From: Lamellibrachia columna
Taxonomy: Eukaryota > Annelida > Polychaeta > Sabellida > Siboglinidae
Direction of reading: 5' to 3'
DNA: 64,000 bases
Assembly (NCBI GenBank): GCA_963662155.1
Contig: OY759265.1
Coordinates: forward strand, 43,778,227 to 43,842,226
The notes under the pieces were generated by a model, which saw only the letters and a list, made by a program, of their open reading frames with translations, was not told the origin of the DNA and ran no database searches. Each line of letters starts with the position of its first letter. Within the stretch, counting starts at the first letter, position 1. Below are positions 23,397 through 34,339 of this stretch, one piece after another. The translations under genes and the position numbers were made by a program.

Positions 23397-26300
23397 TGTG
23401 TGCGTGCGTGCGTGCGTGCGCGTGCGTGAGTGCGTGCGTGCGTGCGTGCGTACAAAACTGTTAAACATTTATTTTGATTTACTACTTATTTTGATATTCT
23501 TTGCAGCCGTGTTGCTGTGCCTCATGGCCACCACTGGATCCGCACAGATCCCCATAGATCCTGATCTAGTGAAGAAGCTTACTTCGGGAACCCATGGACT
23601 CCATCCGAACATAAATCACGGGCCTCACGGGCCTCACTTCCACCCATTCTGCTGTAAGTTACCTTTGGACTATCACACATTCGCAAGCAGGCCTCAGACC
23701 TTGTTCTTTTCCGTGCGTTCACGTATTTACTAGTGACGATCATTGAACACTTTTTTGGACGCATTAATAACTGCGAATTCGCGATTATGTTGCAGCGAAC
23801 CAAACATTCCAACAGCATTGCGTAGAGATGTTCGTTCACATCGCATTGCAATTATGTGCTAACAATCAACATCGTTAAGCCAATGGCTACCTTGTTCACA
23901 TGCCACCTCGAACTTAATGCTTTGTGTGGCAATATTCCTCAATCTTGTTCAATATTATTAAATACCTTTCTACTTTGCGTTAAAGACTGCAAAAGTGGGT
24001 ATGTGTTCCGAAGCTGTCCTCGCTGGCCGTACTGTAGATGCTACAAGTTCGTGCGAGATGTCGCCAGCTGGGCAGAAGCCAGGGTAGGTGCACGTTATCG
24101 GTGTGTATTTCAACAGCAGACGACTCATGCATCATACTACCATATTTAAGTTGGTATCGTTGGGTTTATTCAGCTATAATACAACATTGCAATGGTAGCT
24201 ATTACTAAACCTCCCTCCCCAATTCATTTATTCAGCTACTGTGCAACATTGCAATGGTAGCTATTACCAAACCTCCCTCCCCAATTCATTTATTCAGCCA
24301 CAGTGCAACATTGCAATGGTAGCTATTACCAAACCTCCCTCCCAGATTCATTTAGCCCATCGTGAACCAAGTTGGTCGATATTCAAATATGTAGTGCGGG
24401 AATAGTTTAAGTAACAATGCACAATCGGTTTAATAAAAAACTTACCTTACTATTGTTAAAATCATCCAACGAATTAGTTAATAGCTGTGTGTCACAGTAT
24501 ATGGAGTCGGACCATTCTTACCCTTTTTGCCGAAATTTTGACTGGATCCGGTCAAAATTAATTTAACAGTTTGTCCGATTACACAACCAGCGTATAACTA
24601 ATATGGCCAAGTCGGAAAAGGACCAGAGTAGGCCTACTTATTTGTATCAGGTACACCCAGCATTATTTCGGAGAAGCAAATGTTTAGCTCAGGATTGTTG
24701 GATGCCAGTTCACCGGTTTCTATATTCACCACAACATAGTTTCCTCGATCACCTATTGCTGTGTGCAGATTGAAATATTATAGCATACACAACGCATTCA
24801 TTCGCTGCCGGTTTCTTCCGAATATGAAAGTAAACACAACCACGCGTTGTATATAAATTACACAACAGCTTTCAATTTTAATATTGGCACAATATTATAA
24901 TCGTACATTGCGATTTGCTAGACAATGTAATGCCTCCTCCCATACAGGAGTACTGCCAAGTGCTGCGCGCCAACATGATGGAGGTGAAAGATTCTGCAAC
25001 TCAGTCCTGGCTCCAACGTCAATTGTTTGCGCGACAAGGTCAGAATAAAAATCGAGTGGCAAGATTTGCTGATAGCAAAATCGTACGGTGTTAAAATGTT
25101 ATTTAAATATGTGCGCATTCATTTAAAATGTATACCTACTTCATTGATTCGGATAGATTGGGGTAAGACGCCCCTATGCGAGAAATTGTTATCCCCACCA
25201 TGAGGCCATAAGGCTCGAAAATAAAAATATTGAGATAGCCAAATGGAGCCGCATATCCTCATGTACATTTGATTACGGTACGGATGCAACATAATCAAAA
25301 GGCGGTAAGCTATCCACATTAACATTTGAGCTTCATCATGATACAAATCGCCCTTACCAACATGTACAACAGCGACGGGCAACTGAAACAAAAGTAGTAA
25401 ATGCATACTAATGTGGTAACTTACCAAAGCCATTTGTGGTTCCCTTGTTCTTTCAGCCAGTTACCATCATCATCTTCTGGAGAAAGCAGAATATTGGCTC
25501 GGAGCCACAGACTTGAGGCAGGAAAGGAGATGGAGGTGGGATCCTTCCTGTACGTGCAATATATTTTTTCGTAAAGTCATGCAATTTCATCAAATGCCTT
25601 CCTTTAAGAATAAGAACCCGGTTGTAATAAATCGGATTCATCTTGCAGACAAAAGAAGGTCTTTTACAGAACGTAATTGCTTCAAAACGATTATATCCTT
25701 ATCTATGAGTTCGATAATAATGTTGTATTATCAAATCTTAATTTGTTTACTCCAAACAACCCATTCTGGGGCTGACATTCTTTCGACGACAGGTAACACA
25801 TTAAATTATGTTACCCTTTGTGTGGGACAGTTTCCTTCCCCTGGCACATGCACCAGGTGGAAGGGACCTACCGCTTTTTGTGTCTCTTCTGAAAGACACG
25901 AACGAAATTGTCCAAGCTTCGAAACGGAAGCAGTTGTGTTCGAATCCCGGTCCTCTCGAATGACAGTCAAGAGGACCGGTCCTCCTGACTGTCTATCGAG
26001 AGGACCGGTCCTCTTGACTGTCAATCGAGAGGACCGGGATTCGAACACAGCTGCTTCCGTTTCGAAGCTTGGACAATTTCGTTCGTGTCTTTCAGATGAG
26101 ACACAAAAAGTGGTTGACAGTCAGGAGGACCGGTCCTCTCGATTGACAGTCAGGAGGACCGGTCCTCTCGATCGACAGTCAGGAGGACCGGTCCTCTCGA
26201 TTGACAGTCAGGAGGACCTGTTCTCTCGATTGACAGTCAGGAGGACGGGGGTTCGATATGGTATCCAAAGGAACCGTGACTTGACTGGTTGACTTATTGA

Positions 26301-26668
26301 TGTGATATTTATGATTTTATGTCATTATTTGTGTCGACAAATGCATACATTAAACGCTTGCAGACTCTGACATGGTATACAGCAACTGGATCCCGGGTGA
26401 ACCGAACAACTACCTGGGCTACCAGAACTGTCTCGCCATCAAACGACGCTCACCGAACAGCCGTTCGTACGGCTGGTTCGACGACGACTGTTACCAGAAG
26501 AAGTTCTACATCTGCGAGAGGCGCGGCTGGTACTGCTGGGGCTGGTCGTGCTGGCGCCGCTATTTAAGTCTTCCGAAGTGTTCCGTTCCCCCATCCGTAG
26601 CGATCGCGAGACGTGCTTCATCAAGTGCACATGCTGGAAATGTCGATAAAGTGACGTTTGAGGCGTAA
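23102..26668 (+). CDS. Secreted C-type lectin domain protein, 253 aa, six coding exons
   Basis: Coding exons are 23102-23129, 23507-23653, 23986-24083, 24948-25038, 25457-25549 and 26364-26668; all introns are GT-AG and every phase joins. A non-coding exon probably ends at 22755. Residues 1-21 form a signal peptide (MLSTWLIPTAVLLCLMATTG, then SA/Q). A His-Gly-Pro-rich spacer follows. The lectin domain starts near residue 59 (CKSGYVFRSC) and has SWAEAREYC, YWLGATDLRQE, WRWDPS and NWIPGEPNNYLG, then WFDDDCYQKKFYICERR. EPN is the mannose-type calcium-site motif. The usual WND is replaced by WFDDD, so calcium binding may be altered. After the domain comes an unusual Trp-Cys tail (WYCWGWSCWRR) and about 35 further residues. 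It is likely extracellular sugar or pathogen recognition, by family. The third intron holds a 62-bp repeat and the fifth a SINE foldback. Alternative exons were not excluded. Confidence 0.88.
23349..23451. repeat. (TG)n and (TGCG)n microsatellite in lectin intron
   Basis: A TG tract passes into TGCG tetranucleotides. It lies between the first and second coding exons of the lectin gene. Alternating purine-pyrimidine sequence of this type can form Z-DNA. Confidence 0.9.
24169..24352. repeat. 62-bp tandem repeat, three copies, lectin intron
   Basis: Units contain CAACATTGCAATGGTAGCTA and ACCTCCCTCCCCAATTCATT. The copies are nearly identical, suggesting recent expansion. It lies in the third coding intron of the lectin gene. 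Confidence 0.92.
25874..26255. repeat. SINE-derived foldback with GAGGACCGGTCCTC repeats
   Basis: Sequence at 25874-25978 returns inverted at about 26000-26110 (CTTTTTGTGTCTC at one edge, GAGACACAAAAAG at the other). The arms resemble the SINE at 58733-58940, including a polymerase III B-box region (TGTTCGAATCCCGG). The centre and the 26115-26255 tail repeat a 29-bp unit around the 14-bp perfect palindrome GAGGACCGGTCCTC. It lies in the last intron of the lectin gene. The long frame across it is an artefact. Confidence 0.78.
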
Positions 26669-26758
26669 TGGGCAAACATTCAGGCACCGACTGAAGGAGG
26701 CGTCGAAAGCAACTGTTCATAGTTGTAATGATGCCTGTATCATTGCGTAAAGTTGCTA

Positions 26759-26764
26759 AATAAA
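26759..26764 (+). terminator. Polyadenylation signal of the lectin gene
   Basis: AATAAA lies 90 bp after the lectin stop codon, a normal distance for an animal 3' UTR. Confidence 0.65.
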
Positions 26765-27125
26765 AAATCGATCGTAGAAACATATTTTCGTTATTCTTAT
26801 TTTACTTGCAAATGTTGGTGCTGTGTAACGCATTACTGTTGTATTTTACATGACAAGTATTATATTATGTTGCACCTGAAAGCGTTCGAAAACATAAACA
26901 ACATGCCTCAGTTAAACGTGCCGCTAGTGACAGCACTTTGATTTCCGTACGTTAATATACTTATAATTGTCGACCTTGTGGTAAAGATAGCTATGGTACA
27001 GACACCAACTTCACATTATGATACACTGATATATGACACATACTCATTCACGTCAACAGTGCTCCCGGCCAAGCAGAACATATAACCACAAATGATTGAG
27101 TGCTGTATCAGCCACACATTGATGT

Positions 27126-27320
27126 CCCTCTATTCTTCCCTCGCTCCAGGTCCACTAGGTTAGGTCCCTCTATTCTTCCCTCGCTCCAGACCCGCTAGGT
27201 TAGGCCCCTCTATTCTTCCCTCGCTCCAGGCCCACTAGGATAGACCCCTTTATTATTCCCTCGCTCCGGGCCCACTAGGTTAGGCCCCTCTATTCCTCCC
27301 TCGCTCCAAGCCACTAGGCC
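27126..27320. repeat. About 43-bp minisatellite, five copies
   Basis: The unit includes CCTCTATTCTTCCCTCGCTC, CAGGCCCACTAGGTTAGGC. It lies downstream of the lectin gene and is non-coding. Confidence 0.92.
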
Positions 27321-27419
27321 CTTGGTGCGGCCCTGAACGACCCCGTCAATGTGGTCGATGGACTGTCTGGCACAAATCTATACATTGGCAACGAAATTAT
27401 TTTATCAACATATGTAAAC

Positions 27420-29400
27420 AAATACATTACTTACGTGCAACTACTCAGTTTTGTCCATTTGTATTGTCCATCATCGTTAAAAGCAGCAACAAGTTTGTGA
27501 AATATGCTGTATAAAATTTAGATTATTATCAAAGGTGACTCCTAAGTTCCGTGCTGATACGTCCGGTGTGAAATTCTGGCTTAGTACGGGTGTCGGGAAA
27601 AAGACAATTAAGTTTACCACGCTGCTTTTGTTTACCAGTAATAAGAAACTGTTTTATTTGCATTTAACTTTGATGATTTCAAGTTGTTGCTGTTTTATTC
27701 GTCTTCCCATAAATCCTTGTCAGTAATGAGAGAGAGAGAGCCCATGCTTAGCTTAATAATTATTAAGCTTAATATGTGGCCGAATAGTCCCGCTGTAGAG
27801 AATATAGGCACTCGTGCTATAAAAATGTGCAAGATGCATGCACGAAACAATAATTATTATCTATTGATTGTGTAAAGCGCATATTGCTTCATTGGCCACT
27901 TATCACCAGGAGTTTGTTGCAAGTCTATTATTGGATGGCGATCTTGTTAAATATTGATTCCATTTACAGATGACTTTAAATTGTTGAGATATGTGCCTAG
28001 GTGTCGGAGGCTGTTGAATATTGGGGGGTGGGGCGAAGTTGGTGGCTGCGAGCCTTGGCCTCGGATGGAGGTGAGGGTCACTGGCCCCAACCAAATACGC
28101 GCCTGGGTACAAGCACCCGTTCGGGACATATTCGGGGACCAAAGTATACTCGAGCCCCCACCTAACGTATTGGAGGGGCCAGGCCCCGAAGCCACCGGTA
28201 TATATTTAGAAGAAGAAAAAATTATTATAAAGCAGTAACCACAGGATAAGGAGATTGTGTGTAAGTAGACGCTTACGTACGGTATCATTACTGTAGCAAC
28301 TGTACAGTGTTTAGTTAATACGAGGGGCGTGCTTCAAACAAAACAAACGCAACGAGTCACAAACCAAGCAACCACCATTTAGAGAGGTTCGTGGTGCTCA
28401 CTAAATCCACCCGCCACGGGCAACGACATTATCACATCAATGACAATAAACAAATACACCCTTTGCGTGAAACTATTAAATTGTGTCCTTTGCGTTGTCC
28501 ATCATCGTTAAAAATAGCGGCTGAAGTTCCTTGCACACAGAGTCGCTGAGACACGTCTAATCCTACCGGCTGAAGATTAAACAAATAAAACCAGCACGAT
28601 CAGGACCATTTTCAGGTAAACAGTCACTGTTTATCTGAAAATGGAGGTGAATACTATCACGTAACAAGATAACTCAACGAAACGTTTAAGCATTAATCAC
28701 GTTGGACGTACCGTCTAGGCGGACATGACGTGAATGCCGTTTACGCGCATGTGCGTGAGATCGACTGCGAGGCGCTACTGTATTCGCTAAGAAAACGGAG
28801 CGCCCTGATTTTCGGCTACAAAATAAGAAAAAGCAAACACACCCGTCGTGAGCCGTAGCAATATGAAGACATCGAGAATGTACGCAGTACGTAATTTCGA
28901 GTAGACCGTTGCTCCCACGGTGTCACCGCCACGCTGAAAGGTTCTGAGAGCAGACAAAGGAAGGCGTACAGTTTTGCTGTTGTATTTTATCACTGAGAGT
29001 GAGTATCGTCAGAAAGATCAAGTTGTGTCATATCGTCAACGTTGTTAGTTATATTTACTAAATTTATGTTACCCTACGTCGATATGACGGCATTGGTGGT
29101 GCTTACGTAACGCCACCACTGAACTGCGTATTCCGTGTGCCAAATACTGTTCGATGCATGCATAATTTATGATTGCGAGTTGTTGCTGTTTCACCCGTCT
29201 CCCCGTCTCTCTCCTTCTCATTAGTGAGACGGAGAGAACACATATTTCATGTGCTACGCATCAGTCATGTTGTTGCTGCTCGCGGTATCAAAAATTGCAA
29301 GATTCATGCAAGAAAGAAATTATTGATTGGTTTTATAATATGAATGTGTCTTCATTGTCCATTTGTCATGTTAAATCTTGGTTTCATTTATAAATGACTT
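27420..29400. repeat. Diverged direct duplication of about 1 kb
   Basis: Blocks near 27450-27480 (TGTCCATCATCGTTAAAA), 27670-27720 (GTTGTTGCTGTTT...CGTCTTCCC) and 27930-27970 recur in order near 28495, 29180 and 29370. Identity is patchy. 28010-28240 is a GC-rich unique stretch. No gene is seen. Confidence 0.6.
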
Positions 29401-29702
29401 TAAGTTGTTGAGGCATTTCTTTAGGAAAGCTTGTCAGAAAATGGCGTGTTGAATCCCAAACGTGATGTTGGCAAACTGTAGGAGGGATCCTTACACCACC
29501 TAAATGACACACAAAAACAAAATGGCGTCCAATTTGACTACGAAATAGACAAACACCCTTCTATGTAGTATAACAATGATCTCTTTACCACGGGTTTATG
29601 GTGAGTTGGGCGTGCTCAATCCCAAGGTGTTTCCACTTCGGTAATTACATATTGTTCTTTCTTTTTTGCTGAATTTCAATTTATATTTTTTTCTGTTTTC
29701 AG

Positions 29703-31735
29703 CCGAGACGTAAGCGGACATCGGAAGCGGAGTATTGAGAAATAGGTATATGTGTAATTCCTGATACCCTTTTCTTAATACTCCGCTTCCGACGTCCGCT
29801 TACGTCTCGGTTGATGCAAGATACGTAAAAACTGAAAAACGTACGTGTGTCATTCCTGACATAGAGTAGTTGCCTAAACATTAGTAGTTGCAGATTATTT
29901 TTCTGTTTTCCTGATTTCTAATTCGTAAGGTTTTCTGTTTTCAAGTGCAACGCATCAGCCGAGACGTCAGCGAACTTCGGAAGCGGAGTTTCGAGAAAAG
30001 GTAAACTTGTAGCTGCTGGTATAGAGCAGTTGTCTCCCTATCAGCATAATTTATATGTTTTTTCTTCTGTTTTTATGTGCTACGCATCAGCTGAGACGTC
30101 AGTGATTATAGGAAGCTGTATCGGGAAAACGTAAGTCTGTAGTTGCTGGTGTTCAACATCCATCAGTAACTACATGTTCAGCTTTCAGGTGCAACACATC
30201 AGCCGAGACGTAAGCGGACATCAGAAGCGGAGTATCAAGAAAAAAGGCATGTTTGTAATCCCTGATGTAGAGTAGTTGTCGTCACGTAGGTAGGTGCAGG
30301 TTCTACTTTTCTGTTTTGCTGATTACTAATTCGAACGGTTTTTATGTTTTCAGGCGTGACGCAACAGCCGAGACGTCAGAGGACATCGGAGGCGGAGTGT
30401 CGACAAAATGTAAGTATGTAGTTGCTGACGTAATGACATGTGTTCCCACATCAGTTATTACATATTCTTCTTCTTTGTTTGCTGAATCTTAATTTATATG
30501 TTTTTCTGTTTTTAGGTGCAAAGCATCAGCCGAGACGTCAGCGGACATCGGAAGCGTTGTATTGAGAAAAGGTAAATGTACTGATGTAGAGCAGGTGTCT
30601 CCACATCAGCAGTTGCAGATACTACTTTTCTGTTTTAGCTGATAATTAAGTTATATGTGTTTCTGTTTACATGTGCGACTCATCAACTGAGACATCAGCG
30701 GACATCGGATGCAGAGTGTCGAGAAAAGGTAAGTGTTTTCTTGATGGTGTACATATGAGTGTTTCTACATCCATCAGTAATTACATATTCTGTTTTCATG
30801 TGCAACGCATCAGCCAAGACGTAGGCTGACATTGGAAGCGGAGTATCGAGAGAAAGGTATGTATGTAATTCCTGGTGTAGAATGGTTGTCTCCATATCAG
30901 TAGTTGTTGATTCTACTTTTCTGATTTGCTGATTATTAATTCATACTTTTTATTTTTTCGGGTGAGATGCTTCAGCCGAGACATCAGCGGACATCGGAAG
31001 CGGAGCGTCGAGAAAATGTAAATCAGATGTTGCTGTTGTAGAGACAGTTGTCTCCACATCAGCACTTGCTAATTCTAGTTTTCTGTTTTGTTTATTACTT
31101 ATTTATATGTTTTTCTGTTATCATCCGATACATCAGCGGACATCGGAAACAGAGTGTCGCAGAAATGTAAGTCTGCAGTTGCTGATGTAGTTACACGGGT
31201 TCCCACATCAGTAATTACATATTCTTCTTCGTCGTTTGCTGAATCTTAATTTATATGTTTTTCTATTTTCAGGCGCGACGCATCAGCCAAGACGTGGGAA
31301 GCGGAGTATCGAGAAAAAGGTATGTCTGTAATTCCATATGTAGAGTAGTTGTCTCCACATCAGTAGTTGCAAATTATACTTTCCTGTTTTGTTGATTACT
31401 TATTTATATGTTTTTCTGCTTTCAGGTGCGACAGCGGACATCGGAAGCAGAGTGTCAAGAAAATGTATGTATTTTGCTGGTGTAGTTACACTTGTTCCCA
31501 CGTGTTCTCAATGGACACAAGCGAGAGTGGTGATGTAGTGACGTCACAACTGGTGCAGGTATAGGAAGAGCATAAGCATCGTGGTGGGGTGTCGTATTTT
31601 ATTGTTGATATTACTATTATTTGTCCTACTTTAGGTCGGAAGCAGGCATTGTTTAATCAAAATGAGGCCTTTCGCCTTTGTCTCGAGTTGTCACGCGCCA
31701 ACATTGCACGTCCGTGGATCGTGACAGTCTGCGGG
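29703..31735 (+). other. Tandem array of about 56-bp exon-like units with splice-site consensus
   Basis: Twelve direct units have a core with CAGCCGAGACGTCAGCGGAC and ATCGGAAGCGGAGT.TCGAGAAAA. Upstream of the core most have a pyrimidine tract ending in AG (for example at 30352-30353, 30514-30515, 31271-31272, 31424-31425). Downstream nearly all have a GT donor (30001, 30131, 30410, 30572, 30729, 30857, 31018, 31167, 31320, 31465; GTAAGT, GTAAAT or GTATGT). Intact units are 56 bp with a period of about 116-163 bp. The consensus core has no stop in any of three frames. A further acceptor (CCTACTTTAG, ending at 31634) opens a block with a GTGAGT donor at 31736. Units 3, 7, 8, 9 and 10 have damaged acceptors, and one inverted unit lies at 29771-29815. 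I do not recognise a protein. It could be a multi-exon gene, its relic, or a satellite that captured an exon. Confidence 0.6.
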
Positions 31736-31915
31736 GTGAGTCAGGAATACTTAGTCTGATTTCGTTGCCAATTCTCACGCCAAATATATGTTGTAGTTTG
31801 CTCCGTTTTGTGAAGTTACAATAATCCGCAGCAATATGTAATTTGTACGGGTTCTATTTACAACACCTATTTTAGCTGGATGTGATTGTATAAAACCGTG
31901 TAATGCTAAACAGAG

Positions 31916-31921
31916 AATAAA
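31916..31921 (+). terminator. Possible polyadenylation signal after the exon-like array
   Basis: AATAAA lies 280 bp after the last acceptor-like site of the array. The same hexamer is kept in mirror position in the left arm (near 12815, minus strand). Confidence 0.4.
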
Positions 31922-32484
31922 CCAGGTTCTGTGCACTTTAGTCAGCAATCGTATCTGGTAAAGTTTTCGTTTTATTAAACATATTCATTCTTCTACATCG
32001 ATGATCCCGTTAATGCATGTATTATATAAGCATTTATTTAAATTACATCGGGTCAATGTTTTCATTTAAGTGTTTAATTGTATGTATTTTTTATTACATG
32101 ATGTGAACAACAACTGTAGTGTGGAAGACCGACGATAGCGCCACCTCACGGAATCAATGGAAACAGTTAATCGAAAATTCTACAGTAGTGCCCAGATATT
32201 CGAGCGCAAACCAGGCTGCCTTTTCCAAGCAAGCGGGTGAATCGATACGAAGGAATATTAATTCAATCATACTGCTGGCACAAACAAACCGGAGCCAGAG
32301 CCACAACGTCTTGCAGGGCATAAAAAGTGTATGATTTTACTGGTTCAATTACAAGATATGAGCATCAAATCCCGATGGCAAGTGGACAAAGGAAGCCATT
32401 GAAAAAAACTCGCTATGTGTAGCTCGTCCTTATCAGACATGTCACTTGTTCTTGAATGTATCCACGCTGCTATTATTTACACAA

Positions 32485-33030
32485 TCAGTAGATAACTGGT
32501 TCAATTCCAACTATTTCCTTATGTCCAATCTACACTGTTACTGGCACCGTTCACATTAGATAACTTGTTCAATTCCAACTATTTCCTTATGTCCAATCTA
32601 CACAGTTACTGGCACCGTTCGCAGTAGATAACTGGTTCAATTCCAACTATTTCCTTATACCCAATCTACACAGTTACTGACACCGTTCACAGTAGATAAC
32701 TGTTTCAATTCCAACTATTTCCTTATACCCAATCTACACAGTTACTGGTACCGTTCACAGTAGATAACTGGTTCAATTCCAACTATTTCCTTATACCCAA
32801 TCTACACAGTTACTGGCACCGTTTACAGTAGATAACTGGTTCAATTCCAACTATTTCCTTATACCAAATCTACACTGTTACTGGCACCGTTCACAGTAGA
32901 TAACTGGTTCAATTCCAACTGTTTCCTTATGCCTAATCTACACAGTTACTGGCACCGTTTACAGTAAATAATTGGTTCAATTCCAATTATTTCCTTATGC
33001 CCAATCTACACTGTTACTGGCACCGTTTAC
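32485..33030. repeat. 68-bp minisatellite, about eight copies (right arm)
   Basis: Units carry GTAGATAACTGGTTCAATTC, AACTATTTCCTTATACCCAA and TCTACACAGTTACTGGCACC. This is the same repeat as 12445-12690 inverted, with twice the copy number. Confidence 0.93.
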
Positions 33031-33370
33031 TAGCGCCATCGCGTGCCTGCTCCATGTCTTCAAAAAGGGTTTACATAACTACTCAATATCCGAAAAAAAT
33101 TCGATTTGACCTAATCTCAATCTTCTTGTCTTTGGTGTTATTAAACCACAGTTTTCCCCGTTTTATCCTTTCTAGCTTATACGGCCTCCAGGTTCTAAAT
33201 AAGGCCTACGTATTGCTTTACACTTGCCCTTTCTCGGGGGTTCGGGGGGTTCAAACGAACCCCCTTTTTTGAGGGAATTTGTTTAACTGCAACATGTTTA
33301 AGAAATCATCCCAAAACTCTCTTTTCAAACCCCCGATGACGGGCCTACATATGTATATGTTGCCATCACT

Positions 33371-34339
33371 GTTGAACAGACCGCAGGTTGTGAAAATAGG
33401 TGGCAACTTATCATTATCACTCATTTTGTCTACTGGTGCACCTCAAGGTTGTGTCCTGTCACCAATGCTATACTCTCTTTTTACATATGATTGTGCATCC
33501 TGTCATAAAAGCAGCAGCAGCGCCTGTACTTCCTAAGAAGGTTGAGCTCATTTGGTTTGACCACTCAGATCACGCTAAACTTTTACAAAACTGTGATCGA
33601 GAGTGTTCTCACCTTTTCGATCACAGTGTGGTTTGGTTCTATCACGGTCAAAGAAAAGCACAGGTTGAATAGAGTTGTAAATACTGCTTCCAAAATAATC
33701 GGCAGATCCCTTCACAGTCTCGAATCACTGTATCAGCAGCGCCTGTTAAGAAGAGCCAGTCTCATCTCTCAGGACCCATCCCATCCTGCCCATGATTTAT
33801 TCGAGCCCCTTCCATCTAGTCGCCCGGTTCAGGTCCATCAAAACTAGGACCAGCAGGTTCAGCAACAGTTTTTATCCCGTAGCCGTCCAAGCCCTATCAA
33901 AACAGACGTGACAATTTTTTCCCATGTGCAGTATACACAAATACCACACCCCGACTTGTCTTTCACTGAGTATACATAATTTATTTATTTTATATATTTT
34001 ATACCCAAGTTATTCTTTTTTAAATCCTAAATCATATCTTTCCTTGACAGTGATAATTATGTCTTTCGCTTTATACTGGACTTATTTATGTGATATAACA
34101 GGAATCACGAAGTGAGATCGTTAAGTGCCAACAGAGTCAAGGTCAAGATTTTATTCTTAAGAATCCATTTACTGTGCATGATGTTAGGTAGTTTGTTTCA
34201 TACCGTTTGCTGCATGTGAGTGTATTGTCATGTATACATCATAGTACGACCCAACATCGTTATACGTTCCAATGTTTCTATTGCATTACTGCAATGATTA
34301 CACATGGCAATAAATTTTAACTTATCTTATCTTATCACT
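33371..34339 (+). mobile_element. L2/Rex-like LINE inserted only in the right arm
   Basis: Frames give SLLNRPQVVKIGG, LSTGAPQGCVLSPMLYSLFT and later ESVLTFSITVWFGSI, SKIIGRSLHSLESLYQQRLL, HPAHDLFEPLPSSRPVQ: the middle and end of a LINE reverse transcriptase with a large internal deletion. The 3' end is an (TTATC)n tail at 34322-34336. It is flanked by ATCACT (33365-33370 and 34334-34339). The left arm has the uninterrupted site at about 12105-12120. Confidence 0.82.

Noticed and set aside
25935..25955. tRNA gene from the GTTCGAATCCC motif
   Set aside because: No acceptor stem, anticodon arm or A box fits. The motif belongs to a SINE-derived arm.
25513..26292. Open frame of 259 aa on the plus strand
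   Set aside because: It runs from a lectin exon into its intron and across the SINE foldback. Its repeats are translated GAGGACCGGTCCTC units, not a protein.
29703..31490. CRISPR array
   Set aside because: The regular repeat with variable gaps first suggested it, but the spacers are themselves similar between units, the repeat is 56 bp with splice signals, and the genome is animal.
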